DNA of 64,000 nt. It comes from Paracoccaceae bacterium. GTDB taxonomy: Bacteria > Pseudomonadota > Alphaproteobacteria > Rhodobacterales > Rhodobacteraceae. The position numbers and the translations under genes were made by a program. The notes under the pieces are model-generated. The model did not search any database, was not told the origin of the DNA, and saw only the letters and a program-made list of their open reading frames with translations. The DNA lies in assembly GCA_002402045.2 (NCBI GenBank), contig NVUX02000060.1:1-64000 (forward strand). The letters run 5' to 3'. Position 1 is the first letter of the stretch. Each line of letters opens with the position of its first letter. Below, one piece after another: positions 1 to 6,466 of this stretch.

Positions 1-247
1 GCACCGTGCGCGGGTTGGTTGGCAGGCCATCACTGTTCAGCCGCTCGGCCACAAAATCAGCTAATTCATTCTCTGATTTTACGCTCGGAAACAGCCGCCA
101 CAGCAGCCCGGCAAACCATTGCCGCGATATTTCTTTCGGCAATGTGCATTTTTGGCAAAGTTTTTCCACGGGTCCACTCCTATAAGGGTTCTGCAAAGCG
201 CCCTTTTGAGTGAAACCATTTGAAACAGGAGTTGAGATAGACATCAT
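1..247 (-). CDS. Hypothetical phage protein, 3' end cut by window edge
   Basis: An open frame of 82 codons runs leftward off the window from an ATG at 247 (a second in-frame ATG follows at once). Its start overlaps the stop of the upstream Cro-like gene (ATGA type), so the two are translationally coupled. The visible part holds a CxxC pair (KLCQKC, about residues 35-40) and a segment ending LNSDGLPTNPRTV that could be the start of a helix-turn-helix. I do not recognise the family. Position directly behind a Cro-like gene suggests a phage replication or regulatory protein, which is inference. Confidence 0.6.
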   Translation of the reverse strand, partial: MMSISTPVSNGFTQKGALQNPYRSGPVEKLCQKCTLPKEISRQWFAGLLWRLFPSVKSENELADFVAERLNSDGLPTNPRTV

Positions 248-456
248 ACCGCCTCCCCGTCTTGCGCTTTCGCGCGGGGTGGGTTGGCGGTCATGAAGGT
301 TCGGATGCGATCAGCGGTGCGCATCGAGCAGCTACCACCATTTTGCCACCGCTTCCAAACATTACCCCCGCCCGCCCCAGCGTTCTGCACCACGGTAGAT
401 GGGCTTAACCCTATAATTGAGGCGTATGCCTCTACCTCTTTGATAAATTTGTCCAT
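244..456 (-). CDS. Small Cro-like helix-turn-helix protein
   Basis: This 70-residue protein reads leftward, divergent from the XRE repressor at 543-902. The sequence fits one small helix-turn-helix: a helical N-terminus (MDKFIKEVEAYASIIGLSPS), then a turn and a recognition-like helix around KRWQNGGSCSMRTADRIR. Short proteins of this layout beside a repressor are usually Cro-type regulators that favour the lytic programme. Its promoter (-35 TTGACA at 493-488, -10 CTATTA at 470-465) is covered by two operators, so it should be off while the repressor is bound. No homology search was possible, so the DNA-binding role is inferred from size, context and predicted fold. Confidence 0.65.
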   Translation of the reverse strand: MDKFIKEVEAYASIIGLSPSTVVQNAGAGGGNVWKRWQNGGSCSMRTADRIRTFMTANPPRAKAQDGEAV

Positions 457-464
457 AAATCGGT

Positions 465-506
465 TAATAGTTCATATGTTCTACTCATGTCAAGAACATA
501 TGTTCT
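465..506 (-). promoter_or_regulatory. Leftward early promoter with two repressor operators
   Basis: On the minus strand a -35 TTGACA (493-488) and a -10 CTATTA (470-465) are exactly 17 bp apart. Two operator-like palindromes cover it: AGTTCATATGTTCT at 469-482 and the perfect 14-bp palindrome AGAACATATGTTCT at 493-506. One lies over the spacer and -10, the other touches the -35. This is the arrangement expected for a lambda-like switch. The likely ligands are the XRE protein at 543-902 and the Cro-like protein at 244-456. Confidence 0.75.
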
Positions 507-542
507 ATCGCACAAAAATACGACACCTGCTAAAATGAGCCT

Positions 543-902
543 ATGAACCAACCAGAGCTAAAAAATCAATTCCTGCGCCGCCTTAAGGCACACATAGACG
601 CAGATGAAAATCTGAACGTGTCTAAGCTGGCTGTTGATGCGGACCTCAGCAATAGCGCAATCCGACTTATGTTCAGCCGCAACGCCGAAAGCGTCCGCCT
701 TTCCACCGCTGATGCAATATGCAAAGCCCTCGGCACCACCTATAAAGACTTCATGGAAGGTGCTGCGACTCCAGAAGAGCAAGAGATCGTGCGGCTAGTA
801 TCTCAGCTATCCGCCAAGGAGCGTGAGTTGCTGTTAACTTTTGGAAAAGGTCTTGTCGCCGCTCAAGATCAGTCTCAGCCAAAATCCGGCGAAGATGGAT
901 AA
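543..902 (+). CDS. XRE-family phage repressor
   Basis: A 119-residue protein with an N-terminal helix-turn-helix of the XRE type: residues about 22-60 run from LNVSKLAVDADLSNSAIR through RLSTADAICKALG, the usual five-helix repressor pattern. The short C-terminus (KERELLLTFGKGL) is helical and could mediate dimerisation. No LexA/CI-type protease domain is present, so induction by RecA-stimulated self-cleavage is unlikely. The gene is divergent from the Cro-like gene. The same operator motif sits in the shared intergenic region and again ahead of the big rightward operon, so this protein is the best candidate for the lysogeny repressor. The regulatory role is inferred. Confidence 0.8.
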   Translation: MNQPELKNQFLRRLKAHIDADENLNVSKLAVDADLSNSAIRLMFSRNAESVRLSTADAICKALGTTYKDFMEGAATPEEQEIVRLVSQLSAKERELLLTFGKGLVAAQDQSQPKSGEDG

Positions 903-929
903 CAATCTCTGCGTCTGTCACACTCATAA

Positions 930-954
930 TATGTTCTCCTAATGTGAGAACATA
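930..954. promoter_or_regulatory. Inverted repeat related to the repressor operators
   Basis: TATGTTCTC and GAGAACATA form a 9-bp inverted repeat with a 7-bp gap, just downstream of the repressor gene. Each arm contains the TATGTTCT / AGAACATA half-site seen in the operators at 469-506 and 1611-1653, but the spacing differs. It could be a third, weaker repressor site or a small hairpin. There is no T-run, so a terminator is unlikely. Confidence 0.45.
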
Positions 955-1078
955 ATAGGAACACTTACCGCAAAGCATAGCCCCCTAATATCGCGGTGAA
1001 GCGGCAAAGCCCCACTACATTTCGCGCCTAACCATTGTTAACCTCTAGAATCACCTCAAAGTAACCATGAAAAATAAC

Positions 1079-1104
1079 AAAAAAACGGCGGTCAACGACC
1101 GCCG
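1079..1104 (-). terminator. Rho-independent terminator of the lipoprotein gene
   Basis: Read on the minus strand, an 8-bp GC-rich stem (CGGCGGTC / GACCGCCG) with a 3-base loop is followed by seven T. It lies 22 bp beyond the stop of the lipoprotein gene at 1127-1462, which makes that gene a self-contained transcription unit. Confidence 0.85.
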
Positions 1105-1126
1105 CTCTCAACACAACTATTCAGAA

Positions 1127-1462
1127 TTAGATAGCACGGCAGCCCTTTGTTTGCATTTGCAAGGTGATAGCTTGCTGCTTACCTCGCGCCAGTGCAATTT
1201 CAGTCTCCTTGTCATTGCCAGACATTGAGGACATAGGCAAACCAAGCAAAAACACACCCATTGCATCGCCATCCACAGCCCGTTGCTGCTGCGCTACAAG
1301 GGTCGTCAGCTCAGCGGTCAGGTTTGCATTTTCCTGCGCGAGTTGCTGGCATGATCGCCCAGCATATAAATCAGGGCTAATCGCAGCAGGGGCAATCGCA
1401 TCTGGCGCTGCCGCACAGGCAGCCAAAAATGCCAAAGCCAATAGGGATAAAGATTTTTTCAT
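1127..1462 (-). CDS. Small prophage-borne lipoprotein
   Basis: This 111-residue protein starts at the ATG at 1462, behind AAGGAC, rather than at an upstream ATG that gives an unlikely 29-residue extension. The N-terminus MKKSLSLLALAFLAAC is a textbook lipoprotein signal with lipobox LAAC, so the mature protein is predicted to be lipidated at Cys16. The rest has a second Cys (RSCQQLAQENAN), a coiled-coil-like helix, a short hydrophobic stretch (VFLLGLP) and a C-terminal Cys. Similar small lipoproteins with a CQQL-like motif occur in Rhodobacterales. It stands alone on the strand opposite the phage operon and has its own terminator, which suggests expression from the lysogen. A role in blocking superinfection is speculative. 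Confidence 0.75.
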   Translation of the reverse strand: MKKSLSLLALAFLAACAAAPDAIAPAAISPDLYAGRSCQQLAQENANLTAELTTLVAQQQRAVDGDAMGVFLLGLPMSSMSGNDKETEIALARGKQQAITLQMQTKGCRAI

Positions 1463-1610
1463 CGTTACAGTCCTTAAGTTGAGTTTCCAGCGTAACTTTA
1501 GCCATTGCATGCACCCGCTTTCAAGTTGATTATTTGGGATTATTTTCAATTCCGCCTCACTTTGGCCACACCCGCCTTATTGGTGCGTGATTTTGATTCT
1601 ACTACTCAAT

Positions 1611-1661
1611 AGTTCATATGCACTATTTGTTGTTGACATAGTTCATATGTTCTACTACACC
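1611..1661 (+). promoter_or_regulatory. Promoter and twin operators of the rightward phage operon
   Basis: Two operators, AGTTCATATGCACT (1611-1624) and AGTTCATATGTTCT (1640-1653), lie ahead of the operon starting at 1694. Eighteen bases here (TAGTTCATATGTTCTACT, 1639-1656) are identical to 468-485 in the repressor/cro region. A -35 TTGACA at 1633-1638 is followed 17 bp later by only a weak -10 (TACACC), so the downstream operator would fill the promoter spacer. The shared motif implies joint control by the same repressor. Confidence 0.7.
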
Positions 1662-1693
1662 CCTCCCTATCGTATTCCCGATGGAGGTGTCAA

Positions 1694-1843
1694 ATGCAGC
1701 CCAAAATCACAAACCTTGCCCACGCCCGAGAGGCCCGCCAAATCCTGCGCAATCCGCAGAACCACGGCGCATCCCTCTGCGCCCTCGCCCGCTATGTGCT
1801 CGGCCTATCCGCTAGCAATCCATACGCAGGGGCAGAAGCGTGA
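1694..1843 (+). CDS. 49-residue phage protein, first gene of the early operon
   Basis: The ATG at 1694 follows GGAGGTG by 5 bases. The protein is 49 residues, starting MQPKITNLAHAREARQ, and looks helical with a basic N-terminal half. It is the first gene behind the operator-controlled promoter. Its stop overlaps the GTG start of the next gene (GTGA), which indicates coupled translation. I do not recognise a family. Its length, good ribosome site and overlap are the evidence that it is real. Confidence 0.6.
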   Translation: MQPKITNLAHAREARQILRNPQNHGASLCALARYVLGLSASNPYAGAEA

Positions 1844-2001
1844 CCCCGCGCCGCCTTTACCTAACTGACCAAGACGCGCGGCGGATTGATGCCGTGCTAA
1901 CCATCCGAACAGCGCAGCGTGACCGCGCCTTTTTAGCCTGCGGCCTCCTTGGCGCTGCCGTAGTTGTTCTTTTGGCAATTTTAGGGGCGGCGATCTTATG
2001 A
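1840..2001 (+). CDS. 53-residue single-span membrane protein
   Basis: GTG start at 1840 overlapping the previous stop; the stop at 1999-2001 overlaps the next ATG (ATGA). The N-terminal half is charged (TDQDARRIDAVLTIRTAQRD) and the C-terminal third is one strongly hydrophobic segment (ACGLLGAAVVVLLAILGAAI), so an inner-membrane anchor with a cytoplasmic N-terminus is likely. No family recognised. Two consecutive genes of this kind (this and 1998-2192) could encode partner membrane proteins. Confidence 0.55.
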   Translation: MTPRRLYLTDQDARRIDAVLTIRTAQRDRAFLACGLLGAAVVVLLAILGAAIL

Positions 2002-2192
2002 GACCCAGCAACGAAAGCCTCGAAATGCAGCGCCAGCGCCTGCGCGATGAAGAACGCACCCTAGAGCGTAATCGCTTCATTGCCTCAACAGCATTCGCCC
2101 TTGTCGGTGCCATCGCCTTCGGCGCGATCTTTTACTGGCTCCTCAATTACACCAACATTTTGTCAAACCTGATAGAGAAAGCCGCCCCATGA
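1998..2192 (+). CDS. 64-residue single-span membrane protein
   Basis: The 64-residue protein begins in a 4-base overlap with the previous gene and ends in a 4-base overlap with the next. Residues 1-25 are highly charged and helical (SLEMQRQRLRDEERTLERN). Residues about 30-50 form one membrane segment (STAFALVGAIAFGAIFYWLL). The layout, a charged helix then a span, resembles small phage inner-membrane proteins. The function is unknown. Confidence 0.6.
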   Translation: MRPSNESLEMQRQRLRDEERTLERNRFIASTAFALVGAIAFGAIFYWLLNYTNILSNLIEKAAP

Positions 2193-2428
2193 ACAACCTT
2201 TTCAACCCAGCCACCCGCACCGCCGAGCTGCTGCAAAAGCGCAGCCGCGAAGGCCAGCTTGAAATGCTCGATACCGCTTTAGACGAGGGCTATGCCACAA
2301 CTTCGCGTGTGGGCCGCGTAACCATCCAAATAGAATGGCACGGCATTAACGCCGTTGGCACAAGTGCTCTGGAAGCCATCGACAACTGGATAATCCTTGC
2401 CCTGCGCGCAGCAGGAGAGGACGCGTGA
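2189..2428 (+). CDS. 79-residue phage hypothetical protein
   Basis: The protein begins in an ATGA overlap with its upstream neighbour. Its sequence (RTAELLQKRSREGQLEML, then VGRVTIQIEWHGIN) predicts an N-terminal helix followed by beta strands. No motif or family is recognised. The stop at 2426-2428 overlaps an ATG at 2428 that looks like the original start of the next gene (see that entry), in keeping with the tight packing of the operon. Confidence 0.6.
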   Translation: MNNLFNPATRTAELLQKRSREGQLEMLDTALDEGYATTSRVGRVTIQIEWHGINAVGTSALEAIDNWIILALRAAGEDA

Positions 2429-2485
2429 TGGGGTGCCGCTAAACCATGCCTTGGCTATAAATCTCGCACCGCAGCCGCGCTGGCA

Positions 2486-2767
2486 ATGCAGTCTCAGGGG
2501 CTGAACTACAAGCAGATCGCCAACCAAATAGGCATCGAGCCATGTGCCGCGTCTGCGCTTATCAGCTCGGCAAAACGTAAGCGGCAGCCGGTCGAGCTTC
2601 AGAGCACAATATGCGTAGATATCGACGTGCTGGATGCGCTGCGCCCTGCCGCAATTGCGCGCGGAATCAGCGTAAACAAGCTTTGCCGCAACATGCTCAG
2701 CTGCATCGCTAACGATGATATCGCCGATGCCATTCTTGATGATGCGCTAAAGGAGCTCGGCAAATGA
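2486..2767 (+). CDS. Phage helix-turn-helix protein, N-terminus probably lost to a frameshift
   Basis: The open frame from 2486 gives 93 residues, with a helix-turn-helix at the start (GLNYKQIANQIGIEPCAASA) followed by a basic linker and a second helical domain. The same frame stays open upstream to 2429 and encodes AKPCLGYKSRTAAALA, which reads as a natural N-terminus for such proteins. It has no start codon there. An ATG at 2428, overlapping the previous stop, would be in frame if the GGGG run at 2430-2433 had one G fewer. The likely intact start is therefore 2428, with a one-base insertion that is either real or a sequence error. As given, translation could begin only at 2486. Confidence 0.65.
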   Translation: MQSQGLNYKQIANQIGIEPCAASALISSAKRKRQPVELQSTICVDIDVLDALRPAAIARGISVNKLCRNMLSCIANDDIADAILDDALKELGK

Positions 2768-3039
2768 GACACCACAACCGCCAGCCATTTGCCGACCTTC
2801 CACTGCCCCAGCAAGCGGGCATCTTATGCAACGATCCACGCTTTCAGAAATACGCCGCCATCCGTTGCGGCATGAATGGGCAAGAATTCAACGTCAGCGC
2901 CGCCGCACAATATCTGCGCGATGTCTGCCAGATAGAAAGTCGCCGCGAACTGGCCAGCAGCCCAAAAGCCGCCGAAACATTCCAACGCCTACGCACCGAA
3001 TTCGACGCATGTCGCGGCAAAATCCCAACACCACGTTAA
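2764..3039 (+). CDS. 91-residue phage hypothetical protein
   Basis: Begins with an ATGA overlap. The protein contains PFADLPLPQQAGILCNDPRF and a C-terminal half rich in Arg and Glu (SRRELASSPKAAETFQRLRT). Proteins with a similar PLxQQAGILCNDPRF opening occur in phages and prophages of alphaproteobacteria. No catalytic motif is visible. It sits between a helix-turn-helix protein and the DUF2303 pair, so an accessory role in replication or recombination is possible but unproven. Confidence 0.65.
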   Translation: MRHHNRQPFADLPLPQQAGILCNDPRFQKYAAIRCGMNGQEFNVSAAAQYLRDVCQIESRRELASSPKAAETFQRLRTEFDACRGKIPTPR

Positions 3040-3055
3040 AAGGAACACTCCCGTG

Positions 3056-3475
3056 ATGACTAACAAGAAACCAATCGCAAGCAAAGCGCAGCGCCCTGAC
3101 CGCGACCCATACAAAATGCGCTCGATCGAGCAAATCTTGGCCCTGTTTGATGGTGGTGATTTTCTCACTGAAGTAATGGACGGCCATAAAGACCTGCAAA
3201 AGGACTTGCTGGAACATATGGACCTGCACGGCGCAAAAGGATGCCAGGGCAGCATGACCATTACGATCAACTATGCACTGGGGAAATCCCACGATGTGGG
3301 AATGGGCGCGACTGTCGGCTTTAAGTCACCCAAAAAGCCCACCTCCAGCGCAGCCGCCTATATCGGCGACGATGGCGAGCTAACGCTCTATTCCCCGTTC
3401 ATGCGCCAAATGCACGAACCCCCACGCGATGTAACCGATTTTGACCCAGAAACCGGCGAAATTAAAGACGCCTAA
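3056..3475 (+). CDS. Phage hypothetical protein upstream of the DUF2303 gene
   Basis: A 139-residue protein; start taken at ATG 3056 (a GTG precedes it). There is a helical region (MRSIEQILALFDGGDFLTEV), a HMDLHGAKG stretch, then beta-rich sequence with repeated small residues (GSMTITINYALGKSHDVGMG). The C-terminus reads DFDPETGEIKDA, a common ending for phage proteins of this kind. No domain is recognised with confidence. It is probably a partner of the DUF2303 protein that follows 23 bp later. Confidence 0.6.
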   Translation: MTNKKPIASKAQRPDRDPYKMRSIEQILALFDGGDFLTEVMDGHKDLQKDLLEHMDLHGAKGCQGSMTITINYALGKSHDVGMGATVGFKSPKKPTSSAAAYIGDDGELTLYSPFMRQMHEPPRDVTDFDPETGEIKDA

Positions 3476-3498
3476 TCCCCTCCCTGAAAGGAAAAACA

Positions 3499-4506
3499 AT
3501 GAATAACGAACCCGAAAACTATGGCGGCAAGATCGTCAAAAAAATAGAAGCGCTCGGCATAGCCACCGAAATATTTGCACAGGTTGAATCTATCATTCCC
3601 GAGCGCGATTCCGATGTTGAGGCGCTCGAAGCCACCCATCTTGTGAGCGTTCCTGCGGGCCGAAAAGTGCAGAACATCACGAAAGAGGTGCGCGAGGCGT
3701 CTGAATACCTCAAGCCGCATCGCCGCGCAGGTGTAGCAAAGATGGATGATCTGCAAAGCCTCATTCGGTGGGCAGATCGCTTCAAGGGTGAAAGCTCTGT
3801 GCTCTACGCAAAGCCGGATATCTCAGACCCGTCGCTGACCTGCATCGCAGACTATCACCTGAGCGGCCCTTCAGTAATCAATCATCAAACAGGAGAGCCA
3901 ACCGCCCGCCATTGCGAGCATCGCGCCGTTTACAAGTTCCCGCTTTCAGACGAGTGGAAAGCTTGGATGGAAGCTTCGGGTAATCCGATGGAAAAGGATG
4001 AACTTGGGGAGTTTATTGAGGTCAATGCCAAGGATATCATGGACCCAACCCCCGCGATCTTGAGCGGCAAAGTAAACGATAAAAACGCTGATTGGGAAAA
4101 CCGTCTTATCACAACCGCCGCGCAGATCGAGGGGCGCTATGGCCAGCTGACACAGCTTCTTGCCATGTCAAAAATGTTTCAGGTTTTTGAAACCAGCGAT
4201 CTAACAGTGCAAACAAATCGCGACACCGGAGAGAGCCAAATTCAGTTCTTGAACGAGCATAAAGGGGCTGATGGCCAGCCGCTGAATATTCCCAACCTGA
4301 TCATCATCGCTATCCCTGTGTATCAAGGCGGCGCACTCTACCGCATGCCGGTGCGTTTTCGTTACCGCAAGCGTGGCAGCAGCGTGAAATTCATCCTGTC
4401 AGCCTACAACCCGGAAAAAGCCTTCAAGGCCGCGCTCAATGAAGCCGTGGACCTCGCAGCCGAAGCGACAGGATTGGAAACCTTCATGGGCACCCCCGAA
4501 ACCTGA
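3499..4506 (+). CDS. DUF2303 (YfdQ-like) phage protein
   Basis: 335 residues; start behind AAAGGA. The sequence matches my knowledge of the DUF2303 family found in many prophages (E. coli YfdQ): an N-terminal segment with THLVSVPAGRKVQNI, a central region with ARHCEHRAVYKFPLSDEWKA, and a C-terminal beta-rich part with PNLIIIAIPVYQGGALYRMP and RFRYRKR. Length is typical. The biochemical role is not established. The gene is commonly found in early phage regions next to recombination or modification genes, as here where a methyltransferase follows. Confidence 0.85.
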   Translation: MNNEPENYGGKIVKKIEALGIATEIFAQVESIIPERDSDVEALEATHLVSVPAGRKVQNITKEVREASEYLKPHRRAGVAKMDDLQSLIRWADRFKGESSVLYAKPDISDPSLTCIADYHLSGPSVINHQTGEPTARHCEHRAVYKFPLSDEWKAWMEASGNPMEKDELGEFIEVNAKDIMDPTPAILSGKVNDKNADWENRLITTAAQIEGRYGQLTQLLAMSKMFQVFETSDLTVQTNRDTGESQIQFLNEHKGADGQPLNIPNLIIIAIPVYQGGALYRMPVRFRYRKRGSSVKFILSAYNPEKAFKAALNEAVDLAAEATGLETFMGTPET

Positions 4507-4568
4507 TCTCTTTGTCTGGCCCCGCCCACGCGGGGCCAGTGATGGATATCAAAGGAGGACAAAATGAC

Positions 4569-5966
4569 ATGGTGCTACCACCCCGCAATGGCCTCTCCCT
4601 CTGCGCAGGAGGCGGAGGTTTGGATATGGGCATCATGCTTGCCCAGACAGACTTTCACACGCGCTGCTATGTTGAATGGGAGGAATATCCACGATCAACC
4701 ATTATCGCCGGAATGGATGCGGGATATTTTGCGCCAGCCCCGATCTGGACTGACGTTACCAGCTTTGACGGCAAGCCCTACAAAAACGCCATTGATACAA
4801 TATTGGCCGGATATCCATGCCAGCCGTTTAGCCAAGCGGGGAAGCGCAAGGGCGCAAATGATGAGCGGCACTTGTGGCCTGACATTGCGCGGATCATCCG
4901 AGAGGTGCAGCCGCCATGGGTTATCCTTGAAAATGTTGCCGGTCATGTCACCCTCGGCGCAGAAACCGTGCAGAGAGAGCTACAAGATATGGGTTTCGAG
5001 GTTGCGGCTGGGCTCTTCACAGCGGCAGAAACACGCGCGCCGCACAAAAGGGAGCGCTGGCTCTGCGTGGCCTACAGCAAGAGCAACGCGCGGCGGCTAT
5101 ACGCGCGATCGAGGTCAGGCGGGCAGCGAGAGGCCGACCTTGGAAGGGCTGGCAGAGAATTGGACAACACCGAGCGCGACAGACGGCCAACGGGGCGGAC
5201 GGGGAATAACCGCCGGCATGTCGGGGAGCAGCCTAACGCAGCTGGTTGCGCAATGGCCAACGCCCAAGGTTTTGTCAGGAGGGGCAAACAGCAACAGAGC
5301 TGCGAGGGGCGCGGGCGGGCCGGATTTACAGGAAGCGGCGCAGAATTGGCCTACTCCCACTTTGAGAGACCACAAAGGCGAGAGCGGGGCGGGGAGGCAA
5401 GAACGCCGGGCCCACCCGACAGACAACCTTCCGAATGCTGCGGCACAATGGCCGACACCATCGGCCATGCAGGATACCAAAGGCGACACAGCGAAGGTTT
5501 CGGAGCGAATGGCCAGCGGAAAGCAGATAGCTTTAGCTCATATCGCCCGCGCCTTCACCCTCCAGGGCCCACCCGATCAGTCGATTGGGAAAATGTCCTT
5601 CGCACAGCGCCGCACCTTGCACCGGCTCTTAGCCGATCTGGGATTGTTCAAGCATCCCAAGAAATTGCTGCACGCCTATATGCCACCCACGCGCCGATCT
5701 ATGCCCAATCCACTGGCGCAGGCATACCGGGTCAAACGGCGGCGGGAGCACTGGCTGAAGCGGCGCAACGCATATTGGAAAACAGCGCGGCTGAATCCGC
5801 AATTTGTAGAATGGTTGATGGGCTGGCCAAGCGGTCACGCGCTCTCAAGCTGCTCGGAAACGGAGTTCATCCGCTGGAAGCTGGATATGCAATCCGCACT
5901 CTACTCGACGCCCACGGCTGCCGGCGCATGGATGTGGAAGCCGCCTGTAGCGGTGGTGAAGATTGA
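4569..5966 (+). CDS. Phage C5 cytosine-specific DNA methyltransferase
   Basis: The frame encodes the family motifs in order: SLCAGGGGLDMG (motif I, SAM binding, about residues 9-20), GYPCQPFSQAGKRKG (motif IV, catalytic PC), ENVAGH (motif VI), the HKRERWLCVAY segment (motif VIII region), a long low-complexity variable region, and LLGNGVHPLEAGYAIRTLL near the C-terminus (motif X). It should transfer methyl groups from SAM to C5 of cytosine. The best Shine-Dalgarno (AGGAGG, 4553-4558) points at ATG 4564, which is in another frame. That frame begins MTWCYHP and would join the methyltransferase frame if the CCCC at 4581-4584 had one more C. The start at 4569 is therefore provisional. A second frame over the 3' half also looks coding (next entry). 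Confidence 0.8.
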   Translation: MVLPPRNGLSLCAGGGGLDMGIMLAQTDFHTRCYVEWEEYPRSTIIAGMDAGYFAPAPIWTDVTSFDGKPYKNAIDTILAGYPCQPFSQAGKRKGANDERHLWPDIARIIREVQPPWVILENVAGHVTLGAETVQRELQDMGFEVAAGLFTAAETRAPHKRERWLCVAYSKSNARRLYARSRSGGQREADLGRAGRELDNTERDRRPTGRTGNNRRHVGEQPNAAGCAMANAQGFVRRGKQQQSCEGRGRAGFTGSGAELAYSHFERPQRRERGGEARTPGPPDRQPSECCGTMADTIGHAGYQRRHSEGFGANGQRKADSFSSYRPRLHPPGPTRSVDWENVLRTAPHLAPALSRSGIVQASQEIAARLYATHAPIYAQSTGAGIPGQTAAGALAEAAQRILENSAAESAICRMVDGLAKRSRALKLLGNGVHPLEAGYAIRTLLDAHGCRRMDVEAACSGGED

Positions 5967-5985
5967 ACAAATGGAGATGTTTTGA
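5065..5985 (+). other. Alternative-frame tail overlapping the methyltransferase (WPTP-repeat type)
   Basis: In the +1 frame relative to the methyltransferase the DNA stays open and encodes repeated W-[PT]-T-P elements (NWTTPSATD, QWPTPKVLS, NWPTPTLRD, QWPTPSAMQD), then LNPQFVEWLMGWPSGHALSS, and ends QMEMF. I know these features as the C-terminal part of many phage proteins annotated as DNA methyltransferases. The opposite frame over the same bases encodes MAN/MAD elements and motif X, also a real family feature. Both frames therefore carry recognisable protein sequence. A ribosomal frameshift after about codon 165 would yield a second C-terminus. Whether it is made is unknown. Confidence 0.5.
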
Positions 5986-6021
5986 AATGGAATTTTTGAT
6001 GAAACAAAGGGAGGTGGCGTG

Positions 6022-6234
6022 ATGGCTGTTGAGATTTATGAAGATGGCCCCCTGAAAGGCATGGCTAGCGTAACGGTTCTTATCGAGGCGAACAATGTTG
6101 CGTATTTGAAGCATGCAACTATCCAAACTGGATATTCTATTGAAGAACTGGCCGAGATTTCGGTAAACGAAGCCGCGCTTGACCACGCTAGAAGGCACCA
6201 GCTTTTTAAACGGGGTGACAGTGATGGAGGTTGA
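6022..6234 (+). CDS. 70-residue phage hypothetical protein
   Basis: Start at ATG 6022 (GTG at 6019 also possible) behind GGGAGGT. The protein has an N-terminal beta-rich part (SVTVLIEANNVAYL) and a C-terminal helix (YSIEELAEISVNEAALDHAR). No family recognised. It overlaps the next gene by 11 bases if that starts at 6224. An 11-codon ORF (5987-6022) lies between it and the methyltransferase and could be a spacer or leader. Confidence 0.55.
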   Translation: MAVEIYEDGPLKGMASVTVLIEANNVAYLKHATIQTGYSIEELAEISVNEAALDHARRHQLFKRGDSDGG

Positions 6235-6457
6235 GACAAGCCTAATCGCCGCGAAGCCCAGCGAAGAGTGCGGCTGCCCAGAGGAATTGTGGTTGATGGG
6301 TAACATCGAGGTGACCATCCATCTTGAGGATGATGGCTCGGGACACATTATCGCAGATTCCGGAGATTGGGAGCATGACTTCTTTGTCGAGTGCTCAAGC
6401 ATGGTCGACCTTCGGCAACAAGCTGTTGCTTACATCAATTCACTGCCAACCGAATAG
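6224..6457 (+). CDS. 77-residue phage hypothetical protein
   Basis: ATG at 6224 is chosen over an upstream in-frame start at 6179, which would overlap the preceding gene by 56 bases. The protein has a CGCPEELW motif (two Cys) and a beta-rich centre (NIEVTIHLEDDGSGHIIA), and ends SLPTE. No domain recognised. Nine bases separate it from the next gene, whose ribosome site (AGGAG) lies just past its stop codon. Confidence 0.5.
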   Translation: MEVETSLIAAKPSEECGCPEELWLMGNIEVTIHLEDDGSGHIIADSGDWEHDFFVECSSMVDLRQQAVAYINSLPTE

Positions 6458-6466
6458 GAGCGCCAA

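Noticed and set aside
751-978. Open frame on the minus strand across the end of the repressor gene
   Set aside because: It overlaps the repressor over most of its length, has no convincing ribosome site, and its protein resembles nothing; a shadow is more likely.
4564-5064. First third of the alternative methyltransferase frame as a separate protein
   Set aside because: Apart from the first seven codons this stretch shows no protein-like pattern, while the other frame carries motifs I, IV and VI. Only the tail from 5065 is considered.
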